Shown here piece after piece: positions 6,171 through 10,975 of a DNA stretch of 10,975 nucleotides; the first letter of the stretch is position 1, and each line of letters begins with the position of its first letter. The stretch is taken from NCBI GenBank assembly GCA_902768065.1, contig CACXJP010000052.1, positions 1 through 10,975 on the forward strand, read 5' to 3'. A model generated the notes under the pieces. That model had not been told where the DNA came from and did no database searches. It saw nothing but the letters and a program-made list of their open reading frames with translations. The translations under genes were made by a program, and so were the position numbers. This DNA is from an uncultured Erysipelotrichaceae bacterium (GTDB taxonomy: Bacteria; Bacillota_I; Bacilli_A; RF39; UBA660).

Positions 6171-6854
6171 ATGAAGAGTAAGGTTATAGTTGGTGGAATA
6201 ATTGCTGTATTATTAATTGCTGTATTAGTGATTAGTACATCAAGTAAGAAAGAAAAAAGGGAAGAAAAGCTATTGGGTATTAATTATGATGTTAAAGGTA
6301 ATGAAGCTAAGCTTGAATATGATACAGAAAATCCAGTAGTTGCTATGTATATTGAAGGTTATGGAAGTGTAGTAATGGAATTATATCCTGATATTGCACC
6401 TAATACTGTAAATAATTTTATTTCCTTAATAAAAAGTGGATTCTATGATAATAATTCATTTCATAGATTAATGCCGGGATTTGTATTACAGGGTGGTGAT
6501 CCTGATGGTAATGGATCTGGAGGACCTGGATATACAATTAAAGGTGAGTTTTCTGATAATGGATTTGAAAATGATTTAAAACATGAAAAAGGAATTGTTT
6601 CAATGGCAAGAGGTAATGATAATGATAGTGCGGGAAGTCAATTTTTTATTATGCTGGACAAGAGTGATTTTTTAGATGGTAAATATGCTGCTTTTGGAAA
6701 AGTAATAGATGGATTTGACATTGTAGAAGATATTGAGAAAAACGAAATAGTTGCTGATAAAGATACAGGTAAACTAAATAAAAATATTATTTTGAAAAAA
6801 GCATTGGTTGATTTAAAAGGAAAAGAATATTCTGAAGTTGAAAAGATTAATTAA
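6171..6854 (+). CDS. Membrane-anchored cyclophilin-type peptidyl-prolyl cis-trans isomerase
   Basis: A 227-residue protein with one N-terminal membrane helix (about 5-22) and no lipobox Cys, so it is a membrane-anchored enzyme with its catalytic domain outside, after a charged linker (26-33). The cyclophilin domain covers about 55-215. FHRLMPGFVLQGGDP (97-111) includes the catalytic Arg99 plus Phe104 and Gln107; GIVSMAR (141-147), AGSQFFIML (154-162) and AAFGKVIDG (173-181) complete the active site. It should help fold exported proteins by isomerising Xaa-Pro bonds. It begins at the base after the FAD enzyme's stop, with a modest AAAGGAT as ribosome binding site. The stop codon sits in the loop of a terminator. 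Why it is paired with a cytosolic flavoenzyme is not clear. Confidence 0.92.
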   Translation: MKSKVIVGGIIAVLLIAVLVISTSSKKEKREEKLLGINYDVKGNEAKLEYDTENPVVAMYIEGYGSVVMELYPDIAPNTVNNFISLIKSGFYDNNSFHRLMPGFVLQGGDPDGNGSGGPGYTIKGEFSDNGFENDLKHEKGIVSMARGNDNDSAGSQFFIMLDKSDFLDGKYAAFGKVIDGFDIVEDIEKNEIVADKDTGKLNKNIILKKALVDLKGKEYSEVEKIN

Positions 6855-6870
6855 TTTTAATCTTTTTTTT
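6841..6870 (+). terminator. Rho-independent terminator overlapping the cyclophilin stop
   Basis: AAAAGATTAA (6841-6850) pairs perfectly with TTAATCTTTT (6857-6866) around a 6-nt loop, followed by further T for a run of eight. The TAA stop lies in the loop. It separates the FAD-cyclophilin operon from the suf operon. Confidence 0.8.
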
Positions 6871-6879
6871 ATTTATTTC

Positions 6880-6909
6880 TTGTAATTCCTACTAATTTAG
6901 TAGTAAAAT
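6880..6909 (+). promoter_or_regulatory. Promoter of the iscR-suf operon
   Basis: TTGTAA (6880-6885), an 18-bp spacer and TAAAAT (6904-6909) form a SigA-type promoter. The predicted start near 6916 is directly before the GGAGGAA ribosome binding site at 6917-6923. The spacer contains a perfect palindrome listed separately. Confidence 0.6.
6889..6903 (+). promoter_or_regulatory. Palindromic operator, probable IscR/Rrf2 binding site
   Basis: CTACTAA-T-TTAGTAG is a perfect 7+1+7 inverted repeat lying exactly between the -35 and -10 boxes of the suf promoter. A regulator bound here would block RNA polymerase. The core ACTAATTTAGT resembles operators of IscR-like Rrf2 repressors, and the first gene of the operon encodes such a protein, so autoregulation is the likely reading. 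Confidence 0.65.
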
Positions 6910-6928
6910 ATATACCGGAGGAAGTTCT

Positions 6929-7324
6929 ATGAAGATTTCAACAAAAGGTAGATATGCTCTTACTATGATGATATATATTGGTAGAGGATATAATGAAGAT
7001 AGATTTGTATCATTAAAAGAAATTTCTAATGATACAGGGATATCATTAAAATATTTAGAAAAGATAATGATTGATTTAAAAAAATGTGATTTTTTTATTA
7101 CTTCTACTGGCAAAGACGGAGGTTATAAATTAAAAAGAGATCCTTCAGAATATTCAATAGGAGAAATAATTAGGGCTGCGGAAGGTAGTTTAGACGTTGT
7201 TTCATGTGTTTCTACGGAACCTTGTCCTAAGAAGAAACTCTGTTCTACTTATTCTTTATGGGAAGGTTTAAGTAATGAGATTAATCAATATTTAGATAGT
7301 AAATTACTTAGTAATTATTTATAG
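6929..7324 (+). CDS. iscR: Rrf2-family transcription regulator, IscR-like
   Basis: A 131-residue regulator. The family start MKISTKGRYAL (1-11) opens a winged-helix DNA-binding domain; SLKEISNDTGISLKYLEKI (28-46) is the helix-turn-helix and KDGGYKL (62-68) the wing. Cys93, Cys99 and Cys105 have the same C-x5-C-x5-C spacing as the [2Fe-2S] ligands of E. coli IscR, so it probably senses Fe-S status and represses the suf operon when loaded. It is the first gene of that operon, 9 nt before sufC. GGAGGAA gives a strong ribosome binding site. The palindrome in its promoter is the obvious operator. CymR- or NsrR-type sensing is possible but fits the context less well. Confidence 0.88.
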   Translation: MKISTKGRYALTMMIYIGRGYNEDRFVSLKEISNDTGISLKYLEKIMIDLKKCDFFITSTGKDGGYKLKRDPSEYSIGEIIRAAEGSLDVVSCVSTEPCPKKKLCSTYSLWEGLSNEINQYLDSKLLSNYL

Positions 7325-7333
7325 GAGGTATAT

Positions 7334-8077
7334 ATGAAGATATTAGAGATTAAAAATTTAAGTACTATAGCAGAAGATGATCATAATAAAGAAATATTAA
7401 AAGGTTTAAATTTAGAGATTAATCCAGGAGAGGTTCATGTAATAATGGGTCCAAATGGTAGTGGTAAAAGTACTCTTGCTAATACAATATTTGCATCTCC
7501 TAGATATATTATTACTGATGGAAATATAAAATTATGTGATGAGGATATAACTAATCTTAGTACTGATAAGATTGCTAAGAAAGGTGTATTTATGTCTTTT
7601 CAAACACCTGAGGAAATTCCAGGAGTTAGTTTGGCTCAATTTTTAAAAACTACTAAACATAGTATTACTGGTGAAAAGCCTAATTTATATAAATTTACTA
7701 AAGAAGTAGAAAGTTATATGAATGAGTTAAATATGAAGTATGAATATGTTAATAGAGAATTCAATGTTGGATTTAGTGGTGGAGAGAAAAAGAAAAATGA
7801 GATTCTTCAGATGTTAATACTTAATCCTAAATTAGCTATTTTAGATGAAACTGATTCTGGTCTTGATGTTGATGCTATAAAGACTGTTTCAAAAGGAATT
7901 AATTTATATAAGAATGATCAAAATGCAGTTTTGATTATTACTCATTCTACAAAGATATTAGAAAGTTTAAAAGTTGATAAGGTACATGTTTTAGTTGATG
8001 GAAAAATTGTTAAAACAGGAGATAGTTCTCTTGCTCGTGAAATAGAAGATAATGGTTATAGTGAATTTATAAAGTAG
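7334..8077 (+). CDS. sufC: SufC, Fe-S assembly ATPase
   Basis: A 247-residue ABC-type ATPase, the usual SufC length. GPNGSGKST (39-47) is Walker A, Gln90 the Q-loop, FSGGEKKKNEI (147-157) the signature in the form diagnostic for SufC, LAILDE (167-172) Walker B, SGLD (175-178) the D-loop and His204 the switch. In the SufBCD scaffold it drives the conformational changes needed to build clusters and does not transport anything. Its ribosome binding site GGAGGT is formed from the end of the regulator's TAG stop onwards. It is the second gene of the operon. Confidence 0.96.
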   Translation: MKILEIKNLSTIAEDDHNKEILKGLNLEINPGEVHVIMGPNGSGKSTLANTIFASPRYIITDGNIKLCDEDITNLSTDKIAKKGVFMSFQTPEEIPGVSLAQFLKTTKHSITGEKPNLYKFTKEVESYMNELNMKYEYVNREFNVGFSGGEKKKNEILQMLILNPKLAILDETDSGLDVDAIKTVSKGINLYKNDQNAVLIITHSTKILESLKVDKVHVLVDGKIVKTGDSSLAREIEDNGYSEFIK

Positions 8078-8082
8078 GTGAT
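8077..8082 (+). promoter_or_regulatory. GGTGAT ribosome binding site fused to the sufC stop
   Basis: The sufC TAG stop shares its G with the GGTGAT of sufB (TAGGTGATGTTATG). The same arrangement recurs between sufB and sufD, so re-initiation by the terminating ribosome is likely. Confidence 0.6.
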
Positions 8083-8085
8083 GTT

Positions 8086-9495
8086 ATGAAAAAAACTGAT
8101 GTTAATAAATATGTTGATAATGATACAAGAAATATTTATAATGATACAGCAAATAACACTACTTTAAAAAAAGAATTTGGACTAACTAAGGAAATAATTG
8201 AAAATATTTCAAAAGAAAAGAATGAACCAGATTGGGTACTTGATATTAGATTAAAAGCATTAGAACAATTCTTTAAAATGGATGATCCTGATTGGGGACC
8301 TGACATTAGTTATTTAGATATTAATAATATTGCTACTTATGTTAAACCTGTTGATGGTGAGGTAAGACGTTGGGAAGATGTACCTGAGGATATTAGAAAT
8401 GTATTTGATAAGTTAGGTATTCCTGAGTCTGAGAAAAAGGCTTTAGCTGGAAGTGGTGCTCAATTTGATTCGGAAATTGTATATCATAATCTAACTGAAG
8501 ATTTAAAAAAACAAGGTGTTGTTTATACAAGTTTTGATGAAGGAATTAGAAATTATCCTGAACTTGTTAAGAAGTATTTTACTAAAGCTGTTCCTATATA
8601 TGATCATAAGTATATAGCACTTCATTATGCTTTGTTCTCTGGAGGCAGTTTTGTTTATATACCTAAGGATGCAAAATTAGATAGGCCTCTTCAAAGTTAT
8701 TTTAGACTTAATGCTCCTGGTGCAGGTCAATTTGAACATACTTTAATTATTGTTGATGAAGGTGCTGAACTTCAATTTATTGAAGGATGTTCTGCGCCTG
8801 GATATAATGAACTTAATTTACATGCAGGATGTGTAGAGTTATTTGTAGAAAAAAATGCATATTTAAGATTTTCTACAATAGAGAATTGGTCAAAGAATAT
8901 GTTAAATCTTAATACTAAGAAATGTTATGTTTCTGAAGGTGGAAAAATAGAGTGGATTATGGGTTCTTTTGGATCTAAAGTATCAATGTTATATCCACTT
9001 AGTGTATTAAATGGTGTAGGTGCTAAGTGTGACTTTTTAAATATATCATTTGCCGGTAAAGGACAGAACCTTGATACTGGTATAAAAGTAATTCACAATG
9101 CTCCAAGAACTAGTACTGTTGTTAATGCAAAGTCTATTTCTAAGGATGGAGGAATATGTACTTTTAGAAGTAATGTTGTTGTAAAAAGGAAAGCAAAGAA
9201 ATCTAAACTGGCTTTATCTTGTGAATCATTAATGTTAGATAGTATATCTCGAAGTGATACAGTTCCTGTTAATACTATAGAAGCTGATGATGTTATTTTT
9301 TCTCATGAAGCTAAAATAGGAAAAATTAGTGATCAAGCAATTTACTATTTAATGACTAGAGGAATGAGTGAAGAAGATGCTAAGGGATTAATAGTTAGAG
9401 GTTTTGCTGAACCTATTGCTAAGGCATTTCCTGTAGAGTATGCAGTTGAGATGAATAGACTTATTGATTTAGAATTAGAAGGAACTATAGGGTAG
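8086..9495 (+). CDS. sufB: SufB, Fe-S cluster scaffold protein
   Basis: A 469-residue full-length SufB. It holds the nascent Fe-S cluster in the SufBC2D complex. Recognisable blocks are EPDWVLDIRLKALE (47-60), the SGGSFVYIPK strand (185-194), EGCSAP (233-238, Cys235), and the C-terminal SCESLMLD (378-385). Cys379 corresponds to the cluster/persulfide Cys405 of E. coli SufB and His407 in SHEA to its His433. YYLMTRGMSEEDAKGLIVRGF (420-440) is the conserved C-terminal helix region. It lies 8 nt after sufC and 8 nt before sufD. Confidence 0.96.
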   Translation: MKKTDVNKYVDNDTRNIYNDTANNTTLKKEFGLTKEIIENISKEKNEPDWVLDIRLKALEQFFKMDDPDWGPDISYLDINNIATYVKPVDGEVRRWEDVPEDIRNVFDKLGIPESEKKALAGSGAQFDSEIVYHNLTEDLKKQGVVYTSFDEGIRNYPELVKKYFTKAVPIYDHKYIALHYALFSGGSFVYIPKDAKLDRPLQSYFRLNAPGAGQFEHTLIIVDEGAELQFIEGCSAPGYNELNLHAGCVELFVEKNAYLRFSTIENWSKNMLNLNTKKCYVSEGGKIEWIMGSFGSKVSMLYPLSVLNGVGAKCDFLNISFAGKGQNLDTGIKVIHNAPRTSTVVNAKSISKDGGICTFRSNVVVKRKAKKSKLALSCESLMLDSISRSDTVPVNTIEADDVIFSHEAKIGKISDQAIYYLMTRGMSEEDAKGLIVRGFAEPIAKAFPVEYAVEMNRLIDLELEGTIG

Positions 9496-9500
9496 GTGAT
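9495..9500 (+). promoter_or_regulatory. GGTGAT ribosome binding site fused to the sufB stop
   Basis: The sufB TAG stop shares its G with GGTGAT for sufD (TAGGTGATTTTATG), nearly identical to the sufC-sufB junction. This suggests the three scaffold subunits are made in coupled amounts. Confidence 0.6.
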
Positions 9501-9503
9501 TTT

Positions 9504-10535
9504 ATGGAATATATATTAAATAAATTACCAGTAAAAACAACTAATAATTTTAAAGTAAATGACTTAAAAATAGATTTAGAAATACCAGAAATTACTGGTA
9601 TGAAAAAATATAGTATTAGTAATAATGATTCATTAGATATTAATCAAGATATTACTGAAGATAAATTGGTTTCTAAAATAGGTTTGGAGTTTTCAAAATA
9701 TTTAAGTGTTGATATTACCATACCTAAAAATATTAGAATAAATGATAGTGTTATTTTAGAATATGAATTTAGTAATGATGATGTTTTGATTGATAAAATT
9801 AATTTTAATTATGAAGAAAACTCTTCTTGTAATTTTATTATCATTTATAAGTCAGTTGACAATAATAAACATTTTCATCATTTATTAAGTAGAATTAATA
9901 GTAATATTAATTCTAAAGGAAGTATTACATATATTAACTTATTAAATGATATAAGTGATAATTTTATAGCTATTGAAAATGATTCATTAATTAGTTCTAC
10001 TATTTCTAATAATATAATTGATATTGGTTCTAATATAAAAGTAAATAATGTATATAGTAATGTTTATAATAATGCAACTAACTATTTAAATAATATATAT
10101 TTGGGATCTAATAATAATATTATTGATATGAATTACTATCTTAATAATATTGGAGAAAATTCTAAAAATATTATGAGGGTAGAGGGAGCAATTAATGATA
10201 ATACTAAAAAAGTATTTAGAGGTACTATTGATTTTATAGAAGGATGTAAGAATTCAATTGGTGATGAGAACGAGAATTGTGTTTTACTTTCTGATAATGT
10301 AATTAGTAGAAGTCTTCCTCAGATGTTGTGTCATGAAGAAGACGTTGTTGGTTCTCATGGTGTTTCTTCTGGAAAAGTTGATGAGGATAAATTATTTTAT
10401 ATTATGACACATGGTTATTCCAGAAAGGATGCTGAAAAATTAATAGTTATGGCTAACTTTTCTAAAATATTAAGTAATATTTCAGATAATAAGATAAGAG
10501 ATGAAATTATTAATATAATTGAAGATAGAATATAA
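9504..10535 (+). CDS. sufD: SufD-like Fe-S assembly protein, short and divergent
   Basis: The third scaffold subunit, 343 residues against roughly 400-440 in usual SufD. The C-terminal part is clear: FRGTIDFIEG (238-247), LLSDNVISRSLPQML (261-275), SHG (284-286; His285 matches the cluster-site His360 of E. coli SufD), KVDEDKLFYIMTHGYSRKDA (291-310) and the closing helices. Residues 1-230 are poorly conserved, very rich in Asn, Ile and Ser, and likely form a shortened beta-helix. It follows sufB by 8 nt with its own GGTGAT. Position and C-terminus make SufD much likelier than a second SufB. No sufS or sufU follows; hairpins end the operon. Confidence 0.88.
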   Translation: MEYILNKLPVKTTNNFKVNDLKIDLEIPEITGMKKYSISNNDSLDINQDITEDKLVSKIGLEFSKYLSVDITIPKNIRINDSVILEYEFSNDDVLIDKINFNYEENSSCNFIIIYKSVDNNKHFHHLLSRINSNINSKGSITYINLLNDISDNFIAIENDSLISSTISNNIIDIGSNIKVNNVYSNVYNNATNYLNNIYLGSNNNIIDMNYYLNNIGENSKNIMRVEGAINDNTKKVFRGTIDFIEGCKNSIGDENENCVLLSDNVISRSLPQMLCHEEDVVGSHGVSSGKVDEDKLFYIMTHGYSRKDAEKLIVMANFSKILSNISDNKIRDEIINIIEDRI

Positions 10536-10538
10536 ATA

Positions 10539-10563
10539 AAATGACTTTTTATAAAAGTCGTTT
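10539..10563 (+). terminator. First hairpin after sufD
   Basis: AAATGACTTTT (10539-10549) pairs with AAAAGTCGTTT (10553-10563) around a 3-nt loop, with one G-T pair. It begins 4 nt after the sufD stop. The T run on the plus strand is short and broken by C, so alone it would be a weak terminator; on the minus strand the following TTTTATTT is better, but no minus-strand gene is seen there. Confidence 0.5.
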
Positions 10564-10564
10564 C

Positions 10565-10602
10565 AGACTGTTGACAAATGAAAATTTGGAAATGGTCTTT
10601 TT
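10565..10602 (+). terminator. Second hairpin after sufD, GAAA-capped terminator
   Basis: Left arm 10565-10579 pairs with right arm 10584-10598: 13 pairs (two of them G-T wobbles) interrupted by a tandem G-A/A-G mismatch (10573-10574 against 10589-10590), capped by a GAAA tetraloop (10580-10583) and followed by a run of five T. This is the more convincing end point of the suf transcript. Confidence 0.6.
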
Positions 10603-10691
10603 ATATATAATATGATACTGTTTGTGTTAGATAAAAGTGGTTAATAAAAAAGAAATAATATGATTAATTTTATGTATATGATGTAAAGTGT
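10603..10691 (+). other. Non-coding stretch between hairpins
   Basis: Only AT-rich sequence with an isolated TATAAT (10606-10611) and no convincing -35 box. The longest start-to-stop reading seen here is eight codons (10660-10686) without a ribosome binding site. If the TATAAT is used, a transcript of about 100 nt would end at the strong hairpin at 10692-10720, making this a candidate small RNA; nothing else supports that. Confidence 0.25.
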
Positions 10692-10720
10692 AAAACAAGC
10701 AGGTACACTGCTTGTTTTTT
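10692..10720 (+). terminator. Strong rho-independent terminator upstream of the last gene
   Basis: AAAACAAGCAG (10692-10702) pairs perfectly over 11 bp with CTGCTTGTTTT (10708-10718) around GTACA, followed by more T for a run of six. A shorter alternative pairing, AGTGTA (10687-10692) with TACACT (10704-10709), would exclude it. It either backs up the end of the suf operon or ends a short transcript starting near 10618. Confidence 0.75.
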
Positions 10721-10721
10721 G

Positions 10722-10751
10722 TTGGGGGGAATGTTACAATACTTTTATATA
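10722..10751 (+). promoter_or_regulatory. Possible promoter of the exported-protein gene
   Basis: TTGGGG (10722-10727), 18 bp, and TATATA (10746-10751) could serve as a promoter, starting near 10758 at the ribosome binding site AGAGGAG (10758-10764). The -35 match is poor; the run of six G at 10724-10729 is striking in such AT-rich DNA and may belong to another kind of site. Confidence 0.3.
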
Positions 10752-10773
10752 GTAGGAAGAGGAGAAATATTTT

Positions 10774-10975
10774 ATGAAAAATTTTCAAAACAAAAAAACA
10801 TTACAAATATGTTTATTTGTACTTGTTGCAGTAGTTGCATTAGGAATAGGATATGCGGCAATAAGTGCAGTAAATCTAATTATTAATGGTAATGCAACTG
10901 CATCAGTAAACCAAGAAAACTTCAAGGTACATTTCACACAGGCACAAAGTATTACTGGTTCAACAGGAGCAAGTG
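10774..10975 (+). CDS. Partial exported protein, TasA/camelysin-like N-terminus
   Basis: The first 67 codons of a gene cut by the right edge. After a short basic start (MKNFQNKKT) a hydrophobic segment (about 10-29) ends in LGIGYAAISA, followed by NLIINGNATASV and then FKVHFTQAQS. This signal region, with a G-Y-A-A end and a beta-rich 'NG.A.....F.V.F' start of the mature part, resembles the SipW-processed TasA/camelysin-type surface proteins of Bacillota. The ribosome binding site AGAGGAG, 9 nt before the ATG, is strong. Codons differ from the neighbours: AAC, TTC, CAG and AAG are frequent where the rest of the window prefers AAT, TTT, CAA and AAA, which could reflect high expression or transfer. 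A type IV pilin-like protein is less likely because the charged glycine leader is missing. The function is unknown. Confidence 0.6.
   Translation, partial: MKNFQNKKTLQICLFVLVAVVALGIGYAAISAVNLIINGNATASVNQENFKVHFTQAQSITGSTGAS

Noticed and set aside
6892..7113. A 73-codon minus-strand frame over the suf promoter and regulator
   Set aside because: It is antisense to the iscR-like gene and covers its promoter; there is no ribosome binding site.
10571..10576. A perfect TTGACA that could be a -35 box
   Set aside because: The nearest TATAAT is 29 bp downstream, too far, and these bases form part of the GAAA-capped hairpin.
10660..10686. An eight-codon reading (MINFMYMM) as a leader peptide
   Set aside because: There is no ribosome binding site, and short ATG-to-stop readings are common by chance here.
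1..10975. CRISPR arrays, tRNA or rRNA genes, insertion sequences
   Set aside because: No regularly spaced direct repeats, no cloverleaf or rRNA-like sequence and no transposase or terminal inverted repeats were seen.

Overview
The window is very AT-rich, reads in the standard bacterial code (Trp is TGG, TGA is used as a stop) and has strong Shine-Dalgarno sites. It carries a D,D-carboxypeptidase, a VanW-family protein, a DltA/DltC pair and an Rrf2-SUF iron-sulfur operon. This points to a low-GC, peptidoglycan-making Bacillota, perhaps one of the uncultured Bacilli (RF39/Erysipelotrichales-like) rather than a true mycoplasma. That placement is inference from gene content and composition only.

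Layout, left to right. (1) Positions 1-93, minus strand: the first 31 codons of a gene leaving the window, possibly an Sfp-type phosphopantetheinyl transferase, with its own promoter back to back with that of the next operon. (2) Positions 202-2665, plus strand: vanW-family gene, dltA-like D-alanine ligase and dltC-like carrier protein, joined by 1-nt and 4-nt overlaps and closed by a terminator overlapping the last stop codon. dltB and dltD are not between or beside them. (3) Positions 2711-3763, plus strand: a secreted D-alanyl-D-alanine carboxypeptidase with a changed third active-site motif (KNG instead of KTG). (4) Positions 3749-4672, minus strand: a membrane-anchored calcineurin-like phosphoesterase, convergent with and overlapping the carboxypeptidase by 15 nt. 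(5) Positions 4773-6854, plus strand: a COG2509-like FAD-dependent dehydrogenase followed without a gap by a membrane-anchored cyclophilin, ending in a terminator. (6) Positions 6929-10535, plus strand: iscR-like regulator, sufC, sufB and sufD, preceded by a promoter whose spacer is filled by a perfect palindrome, the likely operator. (7) Positions 10536-10773: a non-coding stretch with three consecutive hairpins. (8) Positions 10774-10975: the start of an exported protein of TasA/camelysin-like appearance, cut by the right edge.

Functionally, the left half concerns the cell envelope. A D-alanine activating enzyme, its carrier, possibly the enzyme that loads the carrier's cofactor, a D-Ala carboxypeptidase and VanW sit within about 4 kb. 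The right half is an Fe-S assembly scaffold (SufBCD) under a probable Fe-S-sensing repressor; the cysteine desulfurase and SufU must lie elsewhere if present. The strongest candidate for something not well described is the vanW-dltA-dltC unit without its usual membrane acyltransferase partners. Below that rank three deviations or regulatory details: the changed catalytic motifs in the carboxypeptidase and the phosphoesterase, the operator-in-spacer promoter of the suf operon, and the stacked hairpins after sufD.
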